From assembly GCF_032854445.1 (NCBI RefSeq), contig NC_088300.1, forward strand, positions 76,745,966-76,809,965: 64,000 bases of DNA, given 5' to 3'. The translations under genes were made by a program, and so were the position numbers. The notes under the pieces are model-generated. The model worked only from the letters and a program-made list of their open reading frames with translations, did not search any database and had not been told where the DNA came from. This stretch comes from Liolophura sinensis. Taxonomy: Eukaryota > Mollusca > Polyplacophora > Chitonida > Chitonidae. Positions 37,540 to 51,284 of the stretch are shown here, piece by piece (position 1 is the stretch's first letter; every line of letters begins with the position of its first letter).

Positions 37540-38700
37540 TGCTGGATTCTACACTCATCTAAAATCAGCATGTAAAGAATAATTTAGATTCTTACGGAAT
37601 ACTAGAGTCCCGATAAAAATGATATATCTTTTATCTATGCAGATTTTCTGGGCTTAGGCCATTTTCGGTTATAGTTTGCGTGATATACAGGTAAGAGTGT
37701 ACTGAGGAAATTTCGTTTAGGGGCTAGGGGCCTGATAATTTAGCTTAACCAGGGGCTAGGGGTCGGGCACTTCAGCTTAACCAGGGACTGAGATTCATAC
37801 CTCATACATCAAAATATTGCTTTTGTGACTAGTTACAATCAAATTTTGACTCAAATACCTATATTTTTATTCGACCTAGAAATTATTCATTCATTTCATA
37901 GCCAGAATATGGTCTGTTTTCTCTGCACGAATGTTGGACGATCAGTTCCTGTGCAGTTATGCTGTTCAAAATACTCTCGGGGTTGATTTGCAGTCAAAAC
38001 TTCTACACCGGAGGCAGCAAACAACAGTGCAAACACTGGTACAACTGGGTCAAGATAGCATTACTGTGTTCTGTTGTTGTATCCTGTTGTTGAAAATTTG
38101 GATTGGAAGTAGAGTATAATAGGTGTGCACAATAACATGCAATCCGACAATAGTGGCAAAGTTTCTGGGCACTGATCTCACTGTGTTAGAACGCCAGTAC
38201 AGAATACTTATTTACCAAGACGAGATAACCAATCTATCTCCCAAAAAGATATAGTAACTTCGTTTTCTATAACTATGTTTTATACATTTCGAATAATACA
38301 TAGCCTGAAATCAGCGTGCTTCTGTCACTAAGTCGTTCGATCCTGCACTAATCAATCCATGTACAAATACGGCCTTAGAAAATGCTGTAGTGAATAAGTT
38401 CATATGGTCAAGTGCTGGGATGACATTTCAAGCCAGGACAAAATGTCTAAACCAAAGCTTTTTAGCGAAATTGTATAAATGTTTTAATTATTTATTGTTT
38501 TTACACTGTTTAATATACAAATGTTAGTACTTTACATCGTTGGATGGGTGTTAAGTTGTTACACAGCGCGTAACTCTCTCTATCTCCCCTTGCAGTGGTT
38601 TTCATTACTGTACACAAATTACCAAACAAACAATACAAACAATGATCCAACTGGGCCAAGACATCCATTCATGACATAACTTTCCTGGCTTAAACATGTT
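37540..38700. other. No gene recognised
   Basis: It contains a short two-copy repeat ('gggctaggggcctgataa' and 'gggctaggggtcgggcac', 37717-37790). The rest is AT-rich. Confidence 0.4.
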
Positions 38701-38799
38701 CTCGCCAAAGAGGTGCTGCAATGCTGCCAAAGTGGCGTTAAGCCATATAAAATTCACCGCAGTGCAGTAATCTGTTATAAAACTGAAATGACTGCAGTG

Positions 38800-38860
38800 A
38801 GTGAGTGAGTGCTTGGGGTTTAACGTCGTACTCAACAACTTTTCAGTCATATGACGACGA
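38800..38860 (-). mobile_element. 61-bp tail-only SINE unit with 12-bp target-site duplication
   Basis: On the minus strand it reads TCGTCGTCATATGACTG, then GTACGACGTTAAACCCC and an ACTC repeat tail. It is flanked by the perfect duplication ATGACTGCAGTG at 38788-38799 and 38861-38872. A similar plus-strand fragment ('gtggcgttaagccat') lies nearby at about 38731-38745. Confidence 0.85.
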
Positions 38861-38879
38861 ATGACTGCAGTGTGTGAGG

Positions 38880-39585
38880 GGTGGGCACAGTTAGACCCAA
38901 TCTTCCGACAGAGAAAAGTTTCGTCAAGACGATCCTATTGTGTTATGACGTTGGTGGCAGATCTGATCCCCATCTGATATGGCGTTTGGAAACGTTTACT
39001 GACTGACATTTGGATGTGGTCCCGCTTACTGTGGGCTCTGAGTAGACTTACCAGCGTTCTGGAGCTGTCTCCGAAACATCGCCCACGATATTGGCTGGAG
39101 CTTAATGGCCTGCTCACTACAATGACTTGATATAAATGCAAACCGCGTAAACTATGATTGTATGAGAAGATACAGAGAGTCCGGTCTGAGGATAGTTCCG
39201 GTCGGTAACCGGTGTAGACGCCTCGGTCATGAACATGTTAGGGACACACGGTTTAGAAATTTCTCTTTCTCCCCCGCCCCCTCTTCCCCATCTCAGCTAG
39301 ATGATGACGTGCCAGCCTAAACCCCAATTTATACACCGGAAATAGCACCTAACCTGCGTGACATCATGTTATTACAAGGCCAGCAAATTGCCGTATCATT
39401 CGGTACATCGCCTGCTAGCCTGTCTGCAGGGAATTTTCATTCATTACTACCCATTAAAGGACGGGACTAACCACTGGCCTTTGGTGTGCTAAAGTCGACA
39501 AAAGTCCACAAAACTTGAATGACACTTTAATGTCCTTAAGTCTGAGGCCCAGCGTCATATTTTTCGGTGAGCTGGCTTCTTGGAT
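38880..39585. other. No gene recognised; one donor-like motif
   Basis: On the minus strand an open frame ends 'RCFGDSSRTL' followed by GTAAGT at about 39045-39052. The surrounding ~24 bp recur at 40281. I cannot identify a gene. Confidence 0.3.
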
Positions 39586-39589
39586 GCTA

Positions 39590-40275
39590 CGGATGAGGGG
39601 CTGGGTGGTTCTGTTTTCTAGTTTGGCTGAATGGTCACTTGATGGTTGGGATAATGATACGGTTGACAGGGTGCGAGGCTGAATAGTTCTGTTTTTGATA
39701 TGATAAAACGGTTGACTGGGTGAGGGACTCGATTTCTAGTTTGACTGGATGGCCAGTCGATGGTTGGGATGATTAACCGGTCGATTGCTTGAAGGTTGGA
39801 TTGTTCTGTTTTCTAGTTTGACTGGATGGCCAGTCGATTTTTGGGATGATTAACCGGTCGATTGCTTGAAGGTTGGATTGTTCTGTTTTCTAGTTTGACT
39901 GGATGGCCAGTCGATGGTTGGGATGATTAACCGGTCGATTGCTTGAAGGTTGGATTGTTCTGTTTTCTAGTTTGACTGGATGGCCAGTCGATGGTTGGGA
40001 TGATTAACCGGTCGATTGCTTGAAGGTTGAATTTTTCTTTTAGTTTGATTGGATGATCAGTTGGTGGTTGGGATGATTAACCGGTTGACTGGGTGCACGG
40101 CTCAATGGTTCAGTTTTCTAGTTTGACTGGATGATCAGTTGGTGGCTGGTATTAACCGGTTTACTGCGTGAAGGCTGGATTGTTCTTTGTAGTTTGATTG
40201 GATGACCAGTTGGTGGTTGGGATTATTAACCGATTGACTGGGTGCGGGGCTGGATGGTTCTGTTTTTTAGTTTCA
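39590..40275. repeat. 77-bp minisatellite, about 8 copies, degrading at the edges
   Basis: The unit begins 'gactggatggccagtcgatg' and contains 'gattaaccggtcgattgctt' and 'ttctgttttctagttt'. The spacing is exactly 77 bp between 39820 and 39897. Confidence 0.93.
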
Positions 40276-40869
40276 CGGAATTAATGGGAGGCATTGCGTA
40301 GACTTACAGGCGTTCTGGAGCAGGATGGTTCTTTTTCTTGTTTGACAGGATGGTCACTTGATGGCTACGTAACTAGCTGGTTGGTTGGTTTGTTGCTGGT
40401 TGATATTTGGGCGTGTTGTTCTGGTTGGTTAATTGTTCCATTGGTCGAATATTTGTCTTGCTGGTTGGATGTTCATTTCGTTTGCTGATTACAAGTCGGT
40501 GTATGTGGAAGTGAGAGGTAAATTGCACATTTTGCTTTTGCTGATTTCATGTTGGTCCATGTGAAAGTGAGAGGTAAGTCGCACACATTTCCTTGCATTA
40601 TGTCACTTCTCATTCCAAGCCTTCTTTCTCAGATTATGACAACTATCTCTTATTTTACTTACCAAGTTTAGAACACTAGGCCTACCGCAAATTCCTGCAT
40701 TAATCACATTTGCATTATTCGCATTGTTCCTGTAAGATGGGCTAATTACAACACGGAAGTGTTTAATACAGACAGCAAGATGTTATGATGATGTCCGAGA
40801 CAGATGTGATTGATTCAGGGAAGGTTTCTGATACTCGTTCTACACTTGCCTGTGATTATCTTTGGTTTT

Positions 40870-40985
40870 CTCTAAACTACAGTCCTCTTCCGTCGCACGT
40901 GGGAAGGTCTGGCTACAACCTGAGCATTGTTGTGGGTTTCCCCTGGGCTCTGCACGGTTTCTTCCCACCATATTGCTGGCCTCCA
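40870..40985 (+). mobile_element. SINE fragment (core only)
   Basis: It contains 'gtgggaaggtctggctacaa', 'gtgggtttcccctgggctct' and 'tcttcccaccatattgctgg'. Both ends are missing compared with the copies at 53104 and 53431. Confidence 0.7.
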
Positions 40986-40989
40986 TAAA

Positions 40990-43880
40990 CTACATGCAGG
41001 TTATTAACTACTTTATAGTGTCTAGTCCGCTGTAGTTTATAGTGAAATCTTAAGTAATTATTTTTACCTGTCCTTTGTGATTTTTGTTAGTATTCACCAT
41101 TTGGATATATATTAATTTCATCCAAGTATTGTGTGTTATTTCTGCACATAAACAAATGTTTTGCATGTCTTTCATCGTTTCGACCGTTGGTAATGTTTCT
41201 GTGGGGAGCATTGAAAGTGAACAGACGGCGCATTGCAAACCGTTCTAATCAGTTGGATGTGTGAATCACAGCAACTGATGGATTGTGTCTTGACAGAAGG
41301 GGGTCAACACGCACGTGGTCTGCCCAGCAGGATATTAGATTCCCTGATTTAGCAGATGGCAGGTTGGACAGTCATAGGGCAAGAGTGGTCAGCGGATCTT
41401 GCTCCTGAGAAAACCAGTGCAGGATTGAGGGAGTTATTCAACCAATGGAAAAGCAATGTGTATAGGACACAGGCGCAGTTGGCAGAAAGCTACCCCTTCG
41501 CTTGTTAATTTAGCCATCGTTCAAACCAATCCAGAAAAGCTATGAACAGGCTTTTACAGAGAAGTATAAAGTCACAAGCCACGAATTGACTAACGCATCA
41601 ATGCATTAATCATATTTCATGCTTTTCGTATGCGTCACAGAACATGTACACGGGTTGGGAGAGGGAGAGAATTGAAAATAGAACGTACATTCCGACAGAT
41701 AACATTGACAATAAGTTATAATGAGCTGTGTACAATGAGCATGGGGCACATATCCTAGTCTACTCCGTAAACACAAAGCACTTTATGTACACATTAAACT
41801 GTCAGAGATTAGACCAAATAACTACCTTTACGTAAATGTGATTTTTTTTCTCCTCTTCTACTTTGTTCGCAACTCGTATGGCTTTTATTTATTGACTCAA
41901 GCCATTTAAAGGCCTTGAATCACTATTGGAATATGCAGTAACTTGAGGTTTTCTAGTCCATCTAAATATATTACTATAGGCCCTCCTTACCATATTACTT
42001 AAAGTCCTGCTGAATATGTTCGCAGCGCATCAGTCCACCACTGAATACCACTCAAATATCCAACGTCGAGATATCAACCAGATACAATTATATACTTTCT
42101 CTCCCTATTGCGATGCAACAGGTACAGTCCGAAAAATTTATCTGAAAATTGAGATCTTCAACACCCTTCATTTCTGTAACAGAATATAGTTACGCGAAGA
42201 ACTTAGAAAACACTGGCTGAAATATTTCCAAAAAAAGACAGTACTTCGTAAAATCCGGGAGTCAGATTTCAACCATGAGATCTATTTCTCCCATTGCATC
42301 TGTCTATTTACCAATGTGAAATTCAATTCTTTCCAGTGAGCTGTCCTCAACATGAACTGAACGCTACGAAACAGGTTTTCTTTAACCCTGCAATAATTCT
42401 GACCTCATATCACCCAGTTTTTGGCGAATACTAAGGATCATAATGTCACAGTTAATAAGAAATTGACTGGTTCATCGACAGCCAGCTGAACTTCTCTAAC
42501 CGCCACTTTTTTAAGTAAATGGCGATCGCAACGCTTTTGAGAGTCGTAGATTTAATTATTGTTTTCATAATGAGCCGAACCTACTAAAATCAAGAAATCT
42601 GAAAAAAGAAAATGATCTTGTGTATATTTTAGAGGTACATATAGATATTGGAAATAAATGGAAGTTTAGACTTTTGCAAAGCGAAGAAAACTGAGGAGTG
42701 CATGGATAGGTGGTGACATCGAGAGCATACGGAATGTGTGAACATTGAACGTTTCAGGACTAGCCCTCCATGTATGAATATTTAGCTTTTTAGACTCGTT
42801 ATGAGGGAAGAAAATTTAAATAAAAGACACTCACGTACATTATAGACATAAACAAACTAAAAAACAAACATACAAAAAAAACAGAAATAAGTAAACAGCT
42901 GGAAAAAAACACTCAGCCTTGTGCAGAATGGAACTAAACATTCAAAAACTAAAACTTAAAGCCATTCCATGGACAGGTTCTAGCTGTGGTAAACTGGTTT
43001 GCCTCTGTGGTCATTTTTTCAATGTTTTCTGACTTTTCTCTGTATGGATGACAGCGCGGAGAAAAAGTACGAGGTGTTGGTTTTAATTTGGAACTCTTTA
43101 AACATATGTGTGTAAACACCAAAGCGCGTTGATGTCGACTGTTAGATTGCGCAATGTTAAACTCAGACACAGCTGTTCAGTAGTTAGTGACGGATGCTGA
43201 AGCTAAATTGCCCCTTATCTTAATACGGTGTGAAAAAGGTCAAAAGAAAAACATTTTGTGTTAGTATGTGCTTGTGTATAGTTTGGAAAAGAAATTAAGT
43301 TTACAGTAATGTGATCTGAATTAAAATATATCAAATAAAATGAGGTATATGTCAGATAAAGAATCATTAATCACTGCCTAGGAAAATAGTTCTATTTATT
43401 TTATTTTTGTCATAACTTTTCATGGGAATACATCCAGTTCTACGGTGGTCTGTTGGGACCCAGTTTGTATATTAGTGAAATTATATCAATTATATCAATC
43501 CTTTTATATGTAGTAGGTCTTTTGTAGGGATTTGTTGGCGAATGCGAAATGAATACATGGGTATATTCATTTTGAATGCTGAAATCTTCCATACTGTGTG
43601 TATTAAGTATCAAAACCCTGCTCTGACGTCACTGCTCACAATATGTCCGAAAAGGCCACAGTAGAATGCAAGGTTTCAATTACATTTTACATTCCACAGC
43701 GGAGTCTTTCTGTCGCGTTTTAGAGTAGCATATGTTGTTTCTCCCAAAAAGACAACATGCCAAACTCTCTATTTACTCATGAAGCAGTCATGTCGGCTTC
43801 TCAACAAGGATTTGTACTTTTTTGATCTACGTTAGGTAACAGCTGGTATATAGCCTTATCTATCTCAGGGCTGAGAACAG
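40990..43880. other. No gene recognised
   Basis: AT-rich unique sequence without repeats, RNA genes or recognisable open frames. Confidence 0.4.
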
Positions 43881-43955
43881 TTATCTTTTAGTCTAGTGGT
43901 AGGAGCTTGGACTCAAAACCCAGAGGTCGCTGGATCAAAGCCTATCAGGTGGCCC
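43880..43955 (+). other. tRNA-like pol III element (tRNA pseudogene or SINE head)
   Basis: The A-box TAGTCTAGTGG (43889-43899) fits TRGYNNARNNG, and the B-box GGATCAAAGCC (43932-43942) fits GGTTCRANNCC with one mismatch, at tRNA spacing. The anticodon-arm region (CTTGGACTCAAAACCCAG) does not fold into a proper 5-bp stem and 7-nt loop, so a functional tRNA is unlikely. Confidence 0.5.
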
Positions 43956-44408
43956 CGTCACAGTTAATTAATCTGTGAATATACCAACTATTTAATTGAC
44001 CGTCTGAACAGAAAGTCACAAGCAGAGGCCATTGGCATTTACTTTAGCCAGGCTATCTTCACTGTCCCGCACAAGTTACATATATATTACAGGCACATAA
44101 GCTACTAGACAAAAACAAAATTGTATAGGTAACAATGAAGGATATTAGACATCCAAGTTGGCAACTAAAATAGAAAATTGTTAGACCGGTAATTGTTAGA
44201 AATAGTGTATTTAACACTGACGTTGTGGTGATAACCTATCACCTTCAACAGAGTGAAGGTTTTAACTGCCAGAGCAAATCAACACTAAACGACCTTGTGC
44301 AATGTGAATGTCTCTCTAAAACGAAGTCTGTAATAACATCTCATGTTCATTTCTTTCATACTTTTGAAAAAGTTAAAGTGTTTTACTTTGTCATTATTAG
44401 ACATATTT

Positions 44409-44412
<4 letters not shown>

Positions 44413-44489
<77 letters not shown>
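44413..44489. repeat. (TA)n microsatellite
   Basis: About 38 uninterrupted TA units. Confidence 0.98.
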
Positions 44490-44491
<2 letters not shown>

Positions 44492-44494
44492 AGT

Positions 44495-45320
44495 GTGAAT
44501 GTACTAAGTTAATGTGCTATGGATCCTGTTATTGAGATTTAGTTCCAGTGAGTCATCCAAGGAATAACAACATAAAACCATAAAGCTCGGCTGAAACTAG
44601 TTTCTAAAACTTGAAGGCAGTTGAACTACTTTCCATCACGGTTTTTAATGGTCTTTCATCTGATATATACTGGTGCTAGTGTTTTCTTTGTGTTGACGTT
44701 GTATAATCGGAAAAAAAGTACATATATCGTGAAGTGCCCTGATTGACTTTTGGAAACCAGTCAGTTAACGTGATGGACAAGCTACAGTTGGGTGGGTCAT
44801 TTGATTCATGTCTGAACACAACCTGTATGTACAGGTTAACTTCTATCTCCAGCCAACTGTTTAACTGAAATTTCAATTGTGAACTTGGACTCCAGTGCAT
44901 GGATACCTGCTTTCCAGTTTTGATTCTTCACTTTACATACGTGACAACACTATTTAGCTAAAGCGGGAAGTCCGTACAGGCATAACACATATAAGTGGTC
45001 TTTCAAACCGATCATCTTCAGTGTGTTTGTTTATATCCAGTCACAATGGGTGTTTCACGATGGAGCAATCACGGTATTTTCTGTATAGATTCTAAGTAAA
45101 TACTCATTGTGGCTATAATATACCAAGAGGTCACAGGAAACGTTATTTGTTTTAAACCTTAAATTTCACTTTCGATTTAATTTTCAACTACAAATGTAAG
45201 AGCTGTGAGATTTACCCAGAAGAGTGTAGTGCGCATGTGTGGCGCGGTGGTGCTTTGGTTTTACCTGACAATTATACCAGAGCACGCACTGATTGAAATG
45301 CAAGACCCCCTATTCGGTGT
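44495..45320. other. No gene recognised
   Basis: Unique sequence, no element or coding signal seen. Confidence 0.4.
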
Positions 45321-45324
45321 CATG

Positions 45325-45430
45325 TGTAGGCCTGCCTCACGCACTTGGCGTCGTGTGCAGGCCTGCCTCACGCACTTGGCGTCGTGTGTAGGCCTACTTC
45401 ACGCACTTGGCGTTGTGTGTACCTCAGGCA
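45325..45430. repeat. 31-bp minisatellite, 3-4 copies
   Basis: The unit is 'cctgcctcacgcacttggcg' + 'tcgtgtgtagg'; copies at 45331 and 45362 are exactly 31 bp apart. Confidence 0.85.
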
Positions 45431-45439
45431 CTTGATTTA

Positions 45440-48400
45440 GCCTCACCCTCAATATTGGACTCGACGTGAAAAATTATGACTTAAAAATATGATACTAATA
45501 TGGAAAAGCACTGATCCATAATAAATATTACCTGTTCGTATAAATTCACATTAGCGCTTTTGTTTACCGTGGGCCTCTTCAAGTATAGAGCAATCCAATA
45601 GCCCAGATACAATCAATAGCCAGACCAATCTCTGTACTGAAAATGTCATTTATTTGTACGGCAAACAGACGGTTAATGCTCAAGCAGTAGGGAATTAATC
45701 GCTTGGATAAGCTTCCCGATCCATCACCACGTCAACAATTAAAATGTGCAAGAAAATTATATGTATTATTGAGCTCAACAGATTCTCGCGCAGTAGATGA
45801 AGTGATCCAGAAAACGAAGCCTTCAACTCGGGTTCAGTTGGGGGTATTGTTTGTTTGTTAGAATTCTGATTGATTGATTGATTGATTGAATGGCAACATA
45901 TCAATCACGTGTTATCCAATGCGTCGATTGCGTCAAAGCTTGTTTTCGAATCCACAGAGGATTAGATCGCCTATAAACGATGGCAGACACCTCTGGTTAT
46001 TCAGTTTTGATCATTGGTGTATGCTAAGTGCAGAATTGTCTATTGATTTCATTCAAATAGTGTTCTCGTGGTGGTCCTTTATGGTCTGGCGAAAGTCTGA
46101 TCAGTATAAAGTACATATCATTTCCCTGAAAGATAAAGGCCAGTTTTCCAGAAGCAAATTAAAGTACTGATTTATGTCCTTATCCATAAATACCTGTGTT
46201 ACCCTTATCCAGATCATGTATGGCCTGGCCAGGCGGAGCATAGTCATCAGTGGAGTGGGGGCAGTATCCCAGTATACTCCGTGTGGACTGAAATACATTC
46301 TATGGGATTTTCCCTGTAAAGTTTGGCAAATTATACTGACGAACTTCCCATCGTGTGACGTACAAATATAAATACCACGTTGGTGACAACGGCAATGTCT
46401 AGGGATAACGAACACGCCTCCAGTCCGCCTAGCGCTAAAACACCTTTTAATATAAAAATACTAGAAAATGACATGCCTTTGTATCCACCTAACCCGGGGC
46501 CCTGTACCCTGTTTGAACGAGTTTGTCAGTTTGCTAAGTGGTATTAATTGCATATTATATATTGACAAATCAAAAAATAGTTCTGCGAGGATGGACAGAG
46601 TGGTATTAGCGTGCAGTTGTCATTGCAAACCTGTGCAAATGGCGCTGCCAGGAAGCGTGCGTCTGGACGGGCGGTAACACGAGGATTTGCCGTTATACTG
46701 ACAATCAGACCGGTTAGCCGTGGAATCTCGGAGGGGCCCGGGACCTGACCGAGCTAACAACCCATACACTACCACCCTCACAATGCCATGAGGCAGCCCT
46801 TTACAAAATACCCTTAATGTCCGAGACGCTCGATTTTAATTTGAGTCGCGGCGAATTAATTGCGTTATTACATGTCATCAACAGGCGCTAAGAAGTGTCC
46901 TCGACGGAACGCCAAACAGACCTTCCCGGTGATTTCTGAGTAGGACGAAATGAGATTTCATTTGCTCTTTCATTGATGTAGTTCAGCGTTAACTGCTGGT
47001 AATGTCATCGAGTGCACTTGAAGACCAAGTCTGAAAAGCTCTGGAAAACTTGCCAGCCATTTTTGTCTGCTCAGACGTGCGGTAGTTTTAGCAAAGCGAG
47101 ACTCACTTATAAAACAGGACTGTCTGAAAAGTAAAGCTGCTCTTTTTGAACACCAATACGACAAAGTGAAGGAATGATTGATTGACAGGCTGATTCCAGT
47201 GCATGTGGTCATGACCGAGACAGGACAAATAACAATTTGTCGATAATATAATAAATATATAATATAATATAAATATATAATATATAATAAATATAATACA
47301 ACATAATAAATATGCTATAACGGTTGCAAAGATGTGGTTATGTACGGATGTTTTCCGCTTAGAAAGACAAAAAAGTGATTCTGGTTGTGAAAAAAGTCTT
47401 TATACATTATTTAAATTGACTTGCTGGAAGGTTGTTCGTCTCCTGTGCTCAGTTGTGCACTGAAACATACATACAGTGACGACAAAATCTTATCCAGCTA
47501 AAGCCTTATCCTGCGTAAAGCACTCTTGACATAACAGAACTGTATTTATTTTCAACTGGTGTCTTGCGATATTTTATAATCATTCTTCTGATTATATTCT
47601 CAGCAGCTTATAATATCCCATAATGACTTGGTTGTTTCGAGAATAAAATCCAAGTACTTCCTGTTTTGTTGTAACACCTGAATTTCATTAGCCCCTAATG
47701 TTCATGGGTGTAACGCACCTCAGAGCGCCAGACCTTAACACAGAATACGGGCAGATAACCACAGCTCAGACTTCTTTGTAATACTGTCACACACTTACAT
47801 AATTCCAAAGAAACAGGAAATGGCGACGACTTCAGTGCATATTAATTTGTTTTAACCACGAATGTCATATACATACATCTTAAAAGGTGAGTTGGCTGTG
47901 ATTTGCATCATAAAACAGGGGAGGCACTAGTAATGTCGCTCGGAATGGGACGGCCTAAATGAATTTGGAGTAGATGGACGTGTTTGCCTTTATTATCAAG
48001 GTCCAAATTTATACATAATTATTTGACTGCCGTTAATAATCAGACAATGCGTTACATGACAGTACTATTAAAACAAAGTATATGTTGTCAAAATAAACAT
48101 CCCTGTAGATAATTTCTCCTGACCTCGGCTTTGAAGAAAACGGCACGTGTTGTCTCATATAGCAAGATATAGATGGTGTTCAGCCGTGTGTACAATACAT
48201 CATGTTTTTTCCTTTCACATATTCTTTACGCATGGTATAATGGAAACTGAATCCGTGTTGTCCTACCAAAAGTCGCGATACACAACCGACGTTTTGGGTA
48301 GAGATAGATCTATTGTAACTTCTCCATACCCTGTAGTGCATACATTTTAATACCATAGTTCGAAGTAGCCTAAATGTGTTACCTGTTGCCTACCTCGGGC

Positions 48401-51280
48401 AGCGTTGTACAGGTACTAAGCATAACGAGCAAAACCCTAAACCACACGCCTGTGTTGGTGTTCGTTTACATGTAGCCTAGAGTATGCATAACTACAGTCG
48501 CTTTTGCTCTTAAATGTGTAGACTAATTTAAGATCAGCTACTGCAATAATACATAGAGGCTATACCACCATAACCACCCAACCATAACGATTTATACATT
48601 ACACCGAAGTTTAGAGGAAAGTATGACCAGCCAAACTATAACTGGTTACCACTGCTCGTCGAGTTCACAAGTACAAATATTATTCATCTGTGCATAGTGT
48701 AATTCTAAATATTTTATAAAATGTAGGCTACGTCCTTATTTCACATCAAGATTTAATATTTAACCAGAAAAATAATATAATAACATACTCTTTTTGAAAT
48801 ATAGTTTTAACTCCCATACACTTATTCTGAATTGGAAATGGTACTTGGTTACCTGTGACAGGGTATATGCCTACAACGTACATTTGTCTATAAGAAAATA
48901 GCAATACACGCAGCAGAGTCTCAAAATGTCCGCTATATGTACAGAGCAGGGGTGTTAACACTGATTCTCTAGAGCTAAAAACTGTACTGGCCAACTCTAG
49001 CCTTGAGTTCTCTTCAATCAATCTTTTAAGAAGCCAACAGACCGCTTATACTGTTACGTAGTTAATGTACATGTGTTCTTTATTAACATCGGTTCATGGT
49101 ACATCCAAGATAATCCTTAAAGGGACTTAAACCATGACGTTGTGTTACATATGTATACCATTCATACATAAAACTGTAAGTACAGTTTGCATTTTAACCA
49201 CCAAAGTATTTAGCTATAATACATTGCACTAGAACTCCCTGCGACATGATAATGTCAATAATAGTCGTTCAGCAACAGAGCCATGCTACTATATTAAGAC
49301 ACACAGCCCCCTTTGGGAAATCTTGGGCAGTTTACAGGGCAGTTCAAGAGCACAGGCCTACATTTGTCTGGTGATCTTCTATACATACGTTAAATAAATT
49401 ATTTTATATCTGAAATAGGGTGATGTCATTTAAACACTTCGGGAAAACTATTAATGGTAGATAAAAATGTTCAAATGTCACGAAAAGTGCATACCTTGAG
49501 TTACAATCTGGTGAAAATTTCTACCTCTTACAGTTCCCGATTTACGGGCCATTGAAATTATGTAACTTCAAAAGATAATCTCTGATCATATCTCCAAAAG
49601 TTAAAAAAAACAGACAAAAAGGAAAAGCAGATTTGGAATCGACGGCCCGAAAATACCCCCAGAATACAACAAAATTCAAAAGTTTGTATGACATGATATA
49701 TTCGACCAGTGGCGAGCTTCTAAAGTTTTTAGCGGATTTTAATATAGGTCTTTTCTAGGTCATAAACTAAATGACCTAGAAGAACAAACTTCAAAACAAA
49801 GAGAACATCCCCAAGAGTTTTGATGCCAGATTTCAACTGTGATTGCAATCTTCTAGAAAAACAACAAGAAACTAATCAAAAAAATGATTTTGATATTCCA
49901 CGGCGGCAAGAACAATAGGCTTCTAGCTTTCAGCTTGGAAGCCTAAAAGGATTTATCAGGTAAAGACTATGTAAGGAAGCATTAATTTAACATTTGTCAG
50001 AGCTGACAATTCGTGATATCCCATCCCACACCATGCACTATGTGTTTTATTATACCGAAGAAACAGTGTACTTGCTCATTTAGGACTTAAAATTGCTGAA
50101 TTTGTGCATCGATAGCGCCGCTAGTCAACCTCCGCTTATTTACTGTACAATCAAGCCGACGTCAGAGAGCACACACAGAGGTGACTGCAGAGAGGCTGCT
50201 TCACTCGGGCGCGATCGTTGTGCGCCATTGCTTTGCAGAAGAGTATGTGATAGTGTATTGTAATTTATTACCTATGAAATTGCAGGGACATAAAACAAAT
50301 TTATTTGTAAGTACACATGTAAGTGTTCTATCATGTACAAAATACATGTCTGCGGACTATGTTGCACATTTTTATATTGCTTTATTATATAATCATGCAT
50401 TGTAAAATACCAAAACTATGTCACTGGAAAAAAAACAAACCAAAATGTAAGACCATACAAGCAACCACATGTACCTGCTGATGCCACGAGTTATATCTAA
50501 TAGCATCAAATAGTGTGTGGGCGAAATAAAACACTTTTAACAACTGAGATTGCCTATTTTAATCCTTTAGAATAATACAAAATGTGATCATGTTCATTAA
50601 GGAAAATCGAATTAAAACAGAGATGTCAATTCCATTGTCTTCATAGCCCCACTTCATTGTCGTGAAAACAATGTATATTCTGTATTTTACCATAATTTGT
50701 TTGTTTACGATTCAAAACAATGGATAAAATGTTATATTTATTGCTACAAATTTTATTTCTTGTATTTCTAAGAGAGAATGAAGAGAATAATCGTTTAATC
50801 TTTTTCCAATAATTTACTAATTCCTATGACTATTAACAAATACACAATATTTCAACGATTATTTGCTACATAAAATAGATACACTTCTAATTGTGTACAT
50901 AAATTAGATACACTTCTAACTGTGTGGAGACGAGTTAATCAGCTTGCAGATAGTTCATATACAACAGAAACCTAATGTAAAACGCTCAACCAAAACAATA
51001 CGCCACTTTAACCAAAAGGAATACACGGATACAAATGGAGAAATAGTATTATTATGTTAATGTATATAGTAAGAACTAACTAAACAAAGATGTCAATCTG
51101 AAAGCAACTGTGTACAAAACGAACACAAGATACACACAACAGATACACATTAACGGCAAAACATTTGCACAGGTACACGAAGGAGTACCTTGCATATAGC
51201 TTAGTGTGCTTACAGTTTAAATGTGTGCCTAACTCATAACGCATGTTCAAGAAACACTAGACGTTTGCTATTTGACAGCA
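45440..51280. other. 5.8 kb without a recognised gene; possible conserved block at 46540-46930
   Basis: The block at 46540-46930 is GC-balanced and non-repetitive, with homeodomain-type sites (GAATTAATTGCG, ATTTTAATTTGAG). A pure AT repeat patch lies at 47240-47310. Possible poly(A) signals for the minus-strand receptor gene (AATAAA) read at 50742-50737 and 50757-50752. Confidence 0.35.
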
Positions 51281-51284
51281 TGTT

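Noticed and set aside
43880-43955. Functional tRNA gene
   Set aside because: A- and B-boxes are present, but the anticodon arm does not pair properly and the B-box is imperfect.
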